A DNA stretch of 34,812 nucleotides from an uncultured Clostridia bacterium (GTDB taxonomy: Bacteria; Bacillota; Clostridia; Oscillospirales; CAG-272): contig CAJGCT010000014.1 of assembly GCA_904501985.1 (NCBI GenBank), positions 1 to 34,812 of the forward strand, read 5' to 3'. The notes beneath the pieces were generated by a model. It had not been told where the DNA came from. It saw only the letters and a list, made by a program, of their open reading frames with translations, and made no database searches. Shown here in pieces: positions 8,877 through 15,570 of this stretch; position 1 is the stretch's first letter; the number at the start of each line of letters is the position of its first letter. The translations under genes were made by a program, and so were the position numbers.

Positions 8877-9891
8877 AGGTTAAAAACCTTTCTTTAAGTC
8901 CGCTTGTGACGGTAACAGAGCCGTCGTTTTTTATAAGAACCGCCTCAAAAGCAAGCTCTGCCAAACCGGTGGTTTTAATGTGATTGTAAAATTCAAGCGC
9001 CTTGTCGTGCCCCATGACGAACAGTGCCGTTGAAAGGGCGTCTGCCAAAGCACCGGAGTCGGAATCGGCGGTCTCTACCCACACCGCCGCCGAGGCAAGG
9101 TCGGATTCTGCCGGACAGCCGGTTTTGGGGTCGATGATATGGTGATATATCTTACCGTCATGCATTGCGTATCTTTCATAAGCTCCGCTGACTGCAACAA
9201 TGCCTGAATCAAGGGAGAGCGTGCCTATAATGCTGCTTGTATCAAAGGGATTCTTTATTCCAACATTCCACGGTGTTCCATCGGATTTTCTGCCGATAAG
9301 GGCGATATTTCCGCCGAAGCTTACCGTTCCCGATGCCGTCCCGTAGTTATTTTGTATGTGGGATGCCGCAGTACCGAGGGTATAGCCTTTTGCAACACCG
9401 CCAAGGTCGATTTGCGTGATGTCGCTGTCTCTTGACACGGTGGCAGTGCCAAATGAAAGCTTGTCCATGCCGATATGGGGAAGCAGTGCCGCAATTTCAG
9501 CGTATTCAGGGGGCGTCCAGCTCTCAGAGGCATGATTCACGCTCCAAAGCTTCACAAGAGGGGCGACCGTTATATCAAAAGCACCGTCTGTTTCTGCATA
9601 TAGCTTTTTGCAGACCCGAAGCACCTTTTCAAGTGGAACGAAGTCCACAGTAACAAGCTCTCCGTCGCGGTTGAAGCGCGAAACTGCGCTGTCCTCGTCG
9701 TATGCCGAGAAAATATCCTCATGCTCCTCGCAAATCTCGCGGCACTCGTCAATTATTTTGTCCGCCACGGGACTTTTTATTGTATATGTTATCACCGTAT
9801 CCATCATAAAGTCATTTTTTACGACGGTACGCTCGCCGCAGGAACAAAGAATAAGGATAAGCGAAATTATAAAGGGAAGTAAGCGTTTCAT
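8866..9891 (-). CDS. apbE: FAD:protein FMN transferase (ApbE), lipoprotein
   Basis: ApbE attaches FMN covalently to Thr/Ser of flavoproteins such as RnfG/NqrC subunits, outside the membrane. The protein starts with a lipoprotein signal (MKRLLPFIISLILILCSC, lipidated Cys18). After it come FMMDTVITY, a central DLGGVAKGYTLG, the SFGGNIALIGRK segment and HHIIDPKTGCPAES, all family signatures for FAD and Mg binding. Its 341 residues are typical. It is the first gene of the minus-strand run and overlaps the next by 11 bp. No target flavoprotein is visible in the window. The promoter should lie in 9892-10090, but I could not pick one reliably. Confidence 0.94.
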   Translation of the reverse strand: MKRLLPFIISLILILCSCGERTVVKNDFMMDTVITYTIKSPVADKIIDECREICEEHEDIFSAYDEDSAVSRFNRDGELVTVDFVPLEKVLRVCKKLYAETDGAFDITVAPLVKLWSVNHASESWTPPEYAEIAALLPHIGMDKLSFGTATVSRDSDITQIDLGGVAKGYTLGTAASHIQNNYGTASGTVSFGGNIALIGRKSDGTPWNVGIKNPFDTSSIIGTLSLDSGIVAVSGAYERYAMHDGKIYHHIIDPKTGCPAESDLASAAVWVETADSDSGALADALSTALFVMGHDKALEFYNHIKTTGLAELAFEAVLIKNDGSVTVTSGLKERFLTYEK

Positions 9892-10096
9892 ATTTTGTCT
9901 CCGATGTGTGAGGCGATAAGCTGTGATGAAATCATAATGAATGTGCCCATAGGACTTATGCAGTATTCATCCTCTTTGTCGTAACTAATAAATTATATCA
10001 CATATTGTGCTTTTTTGCAATATAATAATGTAAATATTTTTAGAAATAGGCTTTGTGAATATTTTGTAAACATACACATTTCTTTGCCAAAACCTA

Positions 10097-10125
10097 TTGA
10101 AAAAATCCGTAAAATGGTGTAAAAT
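10097..10125 (+). promoter_or_regulatory. Promoter upstream of efp
   Basis: TTGAAA at 10097-10102 and TAAAAT at 10120-10125 are separated by exactly 17 bases and lie about 70 bases before the efp start. The surrounding 9892-10196 region is AT-rich, lies between divergent genes, and contains nothing else I can name. It must also hold the apbE promoter on the other strand. Confidence 0.6.
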
Positions 10126-10196
10126 ATTATATACCCATGTAAATGTCCGGGTACTTACCCGACATAAACTTATATTTTTTGGAGGATTATGAAATT

Positions 10197-10754
10197 ATGG
10201 TAGTAGCCGGAGATTTTAAAAACGGTGTAACATTTGAAATGGACGGTCAGGTCCTGCAGGTAGTTGAATTCCAGCACGTTAAGCCCGGTAAGGGTGCGGC
10301 GTTTGTTCGCACCAAGATGAAGAACGTTATTACCGGTGCTGTTACCGAGCGTACCTTCAACCCCACCGATAAGTTTGAGAACGCTATCGTTGACAGAAAA
10401 GAGATGCAGTATCTCTACAATGACGGCGATCTTTACTACTTCATGGATATGGAGAGCTTTGAGCAGCTTCCTATCGGTCCCGATGTACTTGGCGACAACT
10501 TCCGTTTCGTTAAGGAAAATATGATGTGCAGAGTTTGCTCCTACAAGGGCAACGTATTCGCAGTTGAGCCTCCCATGTTCGTTGAGCTGGAAGTAACCGA
10601 CACTGAACCCGGCTTCAAGGGCGACACCGCTACCGGTGCATCCAAGCCTGCAACTCTTGAGACCGGCGCAACCATCAAGGTTCCGCTGTTCATCGACATC
10701 GGTACTGTTATCAAAATCGATACCAGAACCGGCGAATATCTTGAGCGCGCATAA
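10197..10754 (+). CDS. efp: Translation elongation factor P
   Basis: EF-P relieves ribosome stalling at polyproline stretches. The start chosen is ATG at 10197, with GGAGG at 10181-10185, giving MVVAGDFKNG and 185 residues, the standard length; an upstream in-frame start at 10143 is not needed. The N-terminal KOW-like domain carries the modification loop as HVKPGKGAAFVRTK, with the Lys after Pro-Gly at the usual tip position. Two OB domains follow, ending in the signature GDTATGASKPATLETG and IDIGTVIKIDTRTGEYLERA. No EF-P modification enzyme genes are visible nearby. Confidence 0.97.
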   Translation: MVVAGDFKNGVTFEMDGQVLQVVEFQHVKPGKGAAFVRTKMKNVITGAVTERTFNPTDKFENAIVDRKEMQYLYNDGDLYYFMDMESFEQLPIGPDVLGDNFRFVKENMMCRVCSYKGNVFAVEPPMFVELEVTDTEPGFKGDTATGASKPATLETGATIKVPLFIDIGTVIKIDTRTGEYLERA

Positions 10755-10818
10755 GCTGTGCTTTGTGTGACCGAACACAATAAATCGGAAAAATTCCCTG
10801 AATGAAAGGAATATTATC

Positions 10819-11295
10819 ATGACACTTCTTGAAAATGCGGCATATTTAAAGGGTCTTGCAGAGGGTCTTAACCTTGACGAGACCAAGGCTGAGGGTAAGC
10901 TTATTGCAAAGCTTCTTGAGCTTGTTTCCGATATGGCGGACAAGATCGACGCTCTTGAGGATGAGATCGACACCCACAGCGCATATCTTGACGAGCTTGA
11001 TCACGATCTTGGCGAGCTTGAAGAGGAAGTTTACGACTGCCTCGACGAGCTTGACGACGAGTGCGATTGCGACTGCGATTGTGATTGTGACTGCGATGAC
11101 GATGATTGCGACTGCGACTGCTGCTGCGATGAGGATGACGAGGTTTTCTATGAGGTTACCTGTCCCGCTTGCGGTGAGAAGGTATACTTCGACGAGACCG
11201 TAGATCCCTCTGAGATCACTTGCCCCGCTTGCAACGAGAAATTCGACTGCGAGTGCGACGATGACGAGTGCTGCTGCGGCTGCGAGGAAGAATAA
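10819..11295 (+). CDS. CD1247 N-terminal domain-type protein with Asp/Cys tract and zinc ribbon
   Basis: A 158-residue acidic protein. Residues 1-75 form a predicted coiled, Leu/Glu-rich helix (LENAAYLKGLAEGLNLDE...LLELVSDMADKIDALEDEID), resembling the CD1247 N-terminal domain of clostridial proteins. Next comes an extreme run of alternating Asp and Cys (repeated DC units, about residues 80-105), then a zinc-ribbon with two CPAC motifs (TCPACGEKVYF and TCPACNEKF), then a second Cys-rich tail. The function of the family is unknown to me. Metal binding by the ribbon and tract is inference from residue content. It lies 64 bp after efp and ends before a strong terminator. Confidence 0.82.
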   Translation: MTLLENAAYLKGLAEGLNLDETKAEGKLIAKLLELVSDMADKIDALEDEIDTHSAYLDELDHDLGELEEEVYDCLDELDDECDCDCDCDCDCDDDDCDCDCCCDEDDEVFYEVTCPACGEKVYFDETVDPSEITCPACNEKFDCECDDDECCCGCEEE

Positions 11296-11322
11296 TCTCA
11301 CATTATTAAAAGGTTTATAGAA

Positions 11323-11352
11323 AATCGGCAGAGTAAACTCTGCCGATTTTTT
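11323..11352 (+). terminator. Rho-independent terminator after the CD1247-type gene
   Basis: A perfect 11-bp stem AATCGGCAGAG / CTCTGCCGATT (11323-11333 with 11338-11348) has a four-base loop and runs into TTTTTT. It closes the efp/CD1247 transcription unit. Confidence 0.9.
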
Positions 11353-11436
11353 GTATATGCGGAACAAAATCCCGATCCCACTCGTCAAATCATATACAGC
11401 ACATAAATATGTGCTACCACCAAAGGAGGTATACGC

Positions 11437-11988
11437 ATGAACGGAAAACAAAAATGTAATACATTAAAGCAAATACGCCGTGATATCGCAAAAGCAAACG
11501 GGATTACTCTTGATATCCCCGAATGCACCCACAAGGGGGACTGTCCCGGCACTTGCCCGAGATGCGAGTCGGAGGTGCGATATCTTGAACGTGAAATTAA
11601 CGAGCGTCGCCGCCGCGGTGTGAAAGTTGCGCTGGCAGGCGTATCCGCAGGCGTTATTGCACTGAATGCAACGGCGTGCAATCCAATTGAAACAATAGAC
11701 GAGCTTATTAACGGCAGATGCGACGGAGATTTGGTAGTTTCGGAGGAGCTTCTTGGTGAAATGATTCCGCCGGATGAAATCACCGAGGTGGTGCTTGACG
11801 GAGACATAGCGTATCTTCCGGATACGGATGAGGAGAGTTGCAATGATACCGCGTGTGATACTGACGGCGAGCCTGCTGTGCCGGGACTTCTGTCCGAGGG
11901 GACTGAGAATTTTGATGATCCCGACGAATATATGCTGGCAGGCGCGATTCCGTTTCACACGGGCGCACCCGAAGACACAGAATCATGA
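11437..11988 (+). CDS. Cys-motif protein with internal hydrophobic segment, partner of radical SAM enzyme
   Basis: A 183-residue protein of unknown function. The N-terminal domain has C30-x5-C36-x3-C40-x2-C43 within PECTHKGDCPGTCPRCESE, continuing VRYLEREINE, a compact metal-binding motif. Then comes a four-Arg run (RRRR, 57-60) and a hydrophobic stretch GVKVALAGVSAGVIAL ending NATAC81, which looks like an internal export or lipobox-like segment. The remaining 100 residues are very acidic and low in hydrophobics, and end in GAIPFHTGAPEDTES. The ribosome site AAAGGAGG is very strong. Its stop overlaps the radical SAM start by four bases (ATGA), so the two are translationally coupled. It may be a substrate or metal partner of that enzyme; this is inference. 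Confidence 0.7.
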   Translation: MNGKQKCNTLKQIRRDIAKANGITLDIPECTHKGDCPGTCPRCESEVRYLEREINERRRRGVKVALAGVSAGVIALNATACNPIETIDELINGRCDGDLVVSEELLGEMIPPDEITEVVLDGDIAYLPDTDEESCNDTACDTDGEPAVPGLLSEGTENFDDPDEYMLAGAIPFHTGAPEDTES

Positions 11989-12602
11989 CTTTTACCGCTA
12001 TAGGTATATCTCGACACAGGATCGGCACAGACGGCGTGGGAGTTACCACCCTCGTTGGAGGGCGCGGCTGTCCGCTTGAGTGTAAATACTGTCTCAATCC
12101 TCAGTGCAAGCGAAAGGACTTTGGGAAAAAGTACACCATCCCGGAGCTTTACGAAAAAATAAAGGCGGATTCGCTGTATTTTGCCGCCACGGGTGGCGGA
12201 GTGACCTTTGGCGGCGGTGAGCCTTTATTGCAGGCTGAATTTATCGCCGAATTTATCCGCTATGTCAAAAGTAAAGGGGAGCTGTGGCGTTTCGGTCTTG
12301 AAACCTGTCTTGCTGTGCCAAACTCCGCGCTTTGCCTTGTGGACGGTCTTATTGACGAATATATGGTGGATGTAAAGGATATGAACGGTGATATTTTTCG
12401 CGCCTATACGGGATGTGAAAACCGCATTGTAAAAGAAAATCTCGCCCATCTCAGCCGCTTTGCGGACAAAGTTACCATAAGACTGCCGCTTATTCCGGGG
12501 TATAACACCGAGGATGACCTGCGTCGCTCCGAATCTGAGCTTCGGGCGTTGGGATATACTCGCTTTCACCGATTCCGTTACATAACCGATATTAAAAAAT
12601 GA
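11985..12602 (+). CDS. Radical SAM protein, glycyl-radical-activase-like
   Basis: A 205-residue single-domain radical SAM enzyme. The cluster motif is C29-x3-C33-x2-C36 in GRGCPLECKYCLNPQC, preceded by GVGVTTLVGGRG. The SAM-binding TFGGGEPLLQ motif follows at about 75-84, then DVKDMNGDIFRAYTG and a IRLPLIPGYN segment, all typical of PflA/activase-like members. It lacks the extra ferredoxin domain of many activases, and no glycyl radical enzyme lies nearby. Instead it overlaps the upstream Cys-motif protein by four bases. Possible roles are modification of that protein or an orphan activase; the sequence does not decide. It is followed at 18 bp by the thiT promoter. Confidence 0.85.
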   Translation: MTFTAIGISRHRIGTDGVGVTTLVGGRGCPLECKYCLNPQCKRKDFGKKYTIPELYEKIKADSLYFAATGGGVTFGGGEPLLQAEFIAEFIRYVKSKGELWRFGLETCLAVPNSALCLVDGLIDEYMVDVKDMNGDIFRAYTGCENRIVKENLAHLSRFADKVTIRLPLIPGYNTEDDLRRSESELRALGYTRFHRFRYITDIKK

Positions 12603-12619
12603 TAATTTCCCAAAAATAG

Positions 12620-12648
12620 TTGACATAGCGAAAAAAACGTGATATAAT
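12620..12648 (+). promoter_or_regulatory. Consensus sigma-A promoter of the thiT riboswitch
   Basis: TTGACA (12620-12625) and TATAAT (12643-12648) are both perfect and 17 bases apart, about 25 bases before the riboswitch begins. The promoter is therefore strong and constitutive, leaving control to the RNA. Confidence 0.9.
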
Positions 12649-12671
12649 AATATCACTCCAAACTGAATAAT

Positions 12672-12781
12672 CGACACAGGGGCGCTTTATGAACACATCA
12701 GTGCACGGATGCGTTTGGCTGAGACGGTCTTTGACCGAACCCTTTGAACCTGTACGGGTAATTCCGACGTAGGGATATCGC
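12672..12781 (+). ncRNA. TPP riboswitch aptamer (THI element)
   Basis: Conserved blocks of the thiamine pyrophosphate aptamer appear in order: GGGGCGC near 12679-12685, GGCTGAGA at 12717-12724, CCTTTGAACCTGTACGGGTAA around 12751-12771, and CGTAGGGA at 12768-12775. The first arm has an extra stem (12686-12710) compared with the smallest versions. It precedes thiT, a thiamine transporter, as expected for repression by TPP. Confidence 0.93.
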
Positions 12782-12785
12782 GATA

Positions 12786-12869
12786 GCGGTTTTTGCGCGG
12801 CAAACACTGAATTGCAGTTTTTGCGAAGCAAATACAGCTTTGCAGTTTTTGCGAAGCAAACACTGCTTC
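12786..12869 (+). repeat. Three 28-bp tandem repeats, each a potential hairpin, in the riboswitch expression platform
   Basis: Units start at 12786, 12814 and 12842, exactly 28 bases apart. The shared pattern is GCAGTTTTTGCGAAGCAAA followed by (C/T)AC(T/A)G and a short tail. In the third unit GCAGT/ACTGC and TTTGC/GCAAA can pair around GAA, so the unit folds on itself. The array sits between the aptamer and the terminator. Confidence 0.85.
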
Positions 12870-12881
12870 ACACGTCACTTA

Positions 12882-12923
12882 ATTCTCCGAACACGGTTGT
12901 TTTGTTCGGAGAATTTATTTTTT
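12882..12923 (+). terminator. Riboswitch-controlled terminator before thiT
   Basis: ATTCTCCGAACA (12882-12893) pairs with TGTTCGGAGAAT (12903-12914), a perfect 12-bp stem, followed by TTATTTTTT. The T-run abuts the GGGAGG ribosome site of thiT at 12924, so termination and translation signals are adjacent. It is the natural expression platform for the upstream TPP aptamer. Confidence 0.9.
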
Positions 12924-12936
12924 GGGAGGTTATTAC

Positions 12937-13503
12937 TTGAAAAATCGTAATATCCATAAAATGGTGCAGTGCGCCATCCTTATCGCAATGTCAACAGTGC
13001 TCAGTATGCTCATTATCTACGAATTGCCGCTTGGTGGCTCGGTGACAGTGCTTTCCATGCTTCCTGTATGCCTTGCGGGACTGCTTCACGGACCTAAATG
13101 GGGCTTCGGCACAGCTTTTATTTATTCTGTGATACAGCTTATGCTCAGCAAATGCTTTGCATGGGGTCTTACTCCCACAGTGCTTGTGGTATGCATACTC
13201 TTTGACTACCTCGTGGCATTCACACTTCTTGGCATTACGGGATTTTTTGCCGGAAAGGGCAGAGTCGGAATGTGCGTCGGAATTGCGGCGGCACTTGTAC
13301 TTCGCATGGTGTGCCACTACATAACCGGTGTCACCATTTGGGAATCCTCAATGCCCGAAACATGGAACAATGTATGGGCGTACTCCCTTGCTTACAACGG
13401 CACGTATATGCTGCCTGAAATGGTATTTACCATGATCGGAACGGTTATACTCAGCTCCGTCCCCCAGCTTTGGCGTATGCTAAAGCTTGATGAAAAAGCG
13501 TAA
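12937..13503 (+). CDS. thiT: Thiamine ECF transporter substrate-binding (S) component ThiT
   Basis: ThiT binds thiamine in the membrane and works with a shared EcfA/A'/T module, not present in this window. The start chosen is TTG at 12937, seven bases after GGGAGG (12924-12929), giving 188 residues; an earlier TTG at 12922 lies inside the terminator T-run and ribosome site. The protein has about six membrane segments. The segment LPLGGSVTVLSMLPVCLAGLLHGPKWGFG matches the ThiT family region that lines the thiamine site, and the C-terminal WAYSLAYNGTYMLPE fits too. Control by the upstream TPP riboswitch supports the substrate. Confidence 0.94.
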   Translation: MKNRNIHKMVQCAILIAMSTVLSMLIIYELPLGGSVTVLSMLPVCLAGLLHGPKWGFGTAFIYSVIQLMLSKCFAWGLTPTVLVVCILFDYLVAFTLLGITGFFAGKGRVGMCVGIAAALVLRMVCHYITGVTIWESSMPETWNNVWAYSLAYNGTYMLPEMVFTMIGTVILSSVPQLWRMLKLDEKA

Positions 13504-13510
13504 ACGGTAC

Positions 13511-13546
13511 AAAAAAGCCTTGATGCGTTGCATCAAGGCTTTTTCT
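13511..13546. terminator. Bidirectional terminator between thiT and the SleB-like gene
   Basis: AAAAGCCTTGATGC and GCATCAAGGCTTTTT (13513-13526 and 13530-13544) form a long perfect stem with a three-base loop. A-run and T-run flank it on both sides, so it can end both convergent transcripts. Confidence 0.92.
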
Positions 13547-13548
13547 TT

Positions 13549-14553
13549 TTATTTGTGTCCTGCGTAGAATGTGGTAAGATGTCCTTCGATTCTGTCGTAC
13601 ACACCGTCTGCGTCTTTGATAAGCATATAATCGTTGTATTTTTCAAAGGTGTCGGTGATACGTGTTGCGCAGAAATAGTAGTAGTTTGAAGGAAGCACGG
13701 TTACGCCGTCAATAAGAACCTCGCGTGCGGCGATAAGAGCTTCTTCGGTAGGTGTATAAAGAGCAAGCTTGTCAGCAGGGCTGAACTGATACATTATCTT
13801 GCCGCTCTTTGTGGTGTGAGACTGAAGTATTACTTCCTTTACAGTGCCGGGGAATCTTGCGCTGTCTGTTCTGTTGCGTATGCACTGTGCCACAGAAAGC
13901 ATTTCCCAATACTTCTCCTGCACATCCTCAAACGCATAAAGACTTGAACCGTTTCCCATTACCTCAAGCTGAATGACCGTAGCCGCAAGAATCAGCTCCT
14001 CATCGGTTATCTTGTAAGCCGGAGCTTCGACGGTATGTATAAGTCCAAGCTCGTCCACAAGCTTTCCGCTGTTAGGGTCAGGGAGGGGAAGATTGATTAC
14101 AGGAGGCTCTGTTTCGGGAGCTGCTGTAGTCTCAGGAGCGGCGGTTGTTTCAGGTGCCGCCGTCGTTTCGGGTGCTGCTGTGGTCTCCGGAACTGCTGTA
14201 GTTTCGGGAGCTGCCGTGGTTTCAGGCGCTGCGGTAGTGGTTTCGGGGGTATAATCAATTTCGGGGGCACTTGCTACGATTTGACCGGAAAGGACCGTGA
14301 TTATTTCCTCAGGTGCTGAGGTGAAGTCTGCGGTATCATTATCCGATGTAATAACCGTATCAGTGACAACTCCGGGGGCGACTACGCGCACAGGTCCGTT
14401 TCCGGCGGTCAGAACCTGGGTGATAACCGGGTCTGTATCCTCTGTGCTCGGAGAAGCTGTGATGATGCACGCCGCAACGCAGGCAAAGACGATTGCACAA
14501 GCCATGAGCAGAGAAAGTGATTTGATATCGAACTTTTTATTGAAGAGCTTCAT
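13549..14553 (-). CDS. Secreted cell-wall hydrolase, SleB-like (Hydrolase_2), with PETTAA-repeat tether
   Basis: A 334-residue exported protein. Residues 12-34 are a hydrophobic signal or anchor (LSLLMACAIVFACVAACI). Residues 103-149 are about eight repeats of PETTAA, a flexible wall-spanning tether. The C-terminal domain (about 183-325) resembles the SleB/CwlJ fold: ITDEELILAATVIQLEVMG with E197 at the usual catalytic place, then SVAQCIRNRTDSARFPGTVKEVILQ. Family members are lytic transglycosylases acting on spore cortex or cell-wall peptidoglycan; the tether suggests action in the growing cell wall. The start follows AAGGAGG. The assignment to spore or vegetative function is not possible here. 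Confidence 0.85.
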   Translation of the reverse strand: MKLFNKKFDIKSLSLLMACAIVFACVAACIITASPSTEDTDPVITQVLTAGNGPVRVVAPGVVTDTVITSDNDTADFTSAPEEIITVLSGQIVASAPEIDYTPETTTAAPETTAAPETTAVPETTAAPETTAAPETTAAPETTAAPETEPPVINLPLPDPNSGKLVDELGLIHTVEAPAYKITDEELILAATVIQLEVMGNGSSLYAFEDVQEKYWEMLSVAQCIRNRTDSARFPGTVKEVILQSHTTKSGKIMYQFSPADKLALYTPTEEALIAAREVLIDGVTVLPSNYYYFCATRITDTFEKYNDYMLIKDADGVYDRIEGHLTTFYAGHK

Positions 14554-15240
14554 TTCTGTGCACCTCCTTGCTTTGTTTTGGTTTGACTGATATAGTCCAT
14601 AAAATATATCCTTTCGTAATGCTTGCCGCCGATTCCTGAATCTCGAAGGACAGAACAGGGCAGGGCGGAATGTGACCGAAGGGTGTGGCTTTTTGATTAT
14701 ATGACAGGAATTATTAAAATATTCACGGTGACGAAAACTGCGTCACAACAGAACCTCGGTCATGCGAAGCAAATAATATTATAACCGATAAGGAGGAAAA
14801 TTTCAACCCCTTTTGTAAAAAATGGTCACTTTGAACTGAATAGTCAATTTGGTTTCGTGCACCAATATACGAATTTAACAAGAATTTTCCATAAAAATTA
14901 CCAGCATATACCATATTGGGCATATACTGTATAAACGGTCATGGAAATATGCATCGCTTTATGCATACAGGAACAACCCTCAAAACTGTTCACGTTTGTT
15001 GACGAAATATGCACAATAAACTGTATACAGGCGCGAATATAATACATTTAAGTGCGGTATGTACAATAATGTCGAAATGCGTATTTGCCGTGTGAGTGCT
15101 TCGATAAGCTTCAGGGCGATAGAATTATTAAAAAATAGCGCGGGGCGATTTTTTGGTATGCGTCACTTTGCATATATTTGTATAGATATTTTAGACAAAA
15201 TGCCTTCCGGGTAAATTTGCTGATAAAATGCAAAATCACT
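14554..15240. other. Long AT-rich intergenic region without genes
   Basis: I see no credible gene in these roughly 690 bases; the short open frames lack ribosome sites and family features. It contains a short hairpin GTGACG/CGTCAC near 14729-14748 and two related segments exactly 60 bases apart: GAAATATGCA at 14944 and 15004, each followed about 12 bases later by ATACAGG. The promoter of the SleB-like gene should lie near 14600. Confidence 0.5.
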
Positions 15241-15241
15241 C

Positions 15242-15271
15242 TTGACAAACATATATATAATATGGTATAAT
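15242..15271 (+). promoter_or_regulatory. Promoter of the valS T-box transcript
   Basis: TTGACA at 15242-15247 and TATAAT at 15266-15271 are both perfect, with an 18-base spacer. The leader RNA begins just downstream. Confidence 0.85.
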
Positions 15272-15278
15272 ACCGTAA

Positions 15279-15535
15279 AGGCAATAACAGGAAGGAGTAG
15301 ACTTCCGAGCGTGTCAAGAGAGCCGCTGTTCGGTGTGAAGCGGTCACGCGGAGTTTTCGAAGTAGTCCTCGAGCCGCTGAGTGAACAATCCGTGGCATGG
15401 CCACAGGTTAAGTAGCAAATGCCGTTATCCCACGTTACAGGGAGAGAAAAGTGTAAGCTTTTCGCAAAGATAGAAATATCAGGTGGTACCGCGCATATTA
15501 TGCGCCCTGACACAAAAAGTGTTGGGGCGTTTTTT
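15279..15535 (+). ncRNA. T-box leader (valine-responsive) with terminator
   Basis: The T-box sequence AGGTGGTACCGCG is at 15481-15493. Stem I includes the loop motif AGAGAG (15318-15323) and an AGTA on the 5' side of the specifier loop (near 15297). On the 3' side GAA is followed by GTA at 15362-15364, a valine codon and the likely specifier; GTC overlaps it in the next register, so the exact codon is uncertain. The terminator is CGCCC..ACAC / GTGT..GGGCG (15503-15529) plus six T. Uncharged tRNA-Val would favour the antiterminator and valS expression. Confidence 0.92.
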
Positions 15536-15570
15536 ATGTTCCGATACGAACAAACGAAAGGATATACAAA

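Noticed and set aside
10846..11451. Hydrophobic minus-strand frame opposite the Asp/Cys-rich gene
   Set aside because: The Val/Ile/Ala-rich reading is the complement of GAC/TGC codons; it crosses the terminator and the next gene's ribosome site.
12786..12869. Possible CRISPR array
   Set aside because: The 28-bp units are contiguous with no spacers and lie within a riboswitch leader; no cas genes are visible.
14035..14319. Cys/Gly/Arg-rich plus-strand frame opposite the SleB-like gene
   Set aside because: It is the antisense reading of the PETTAA repeat; composition is forced by the repeat and no ribosome site is present.
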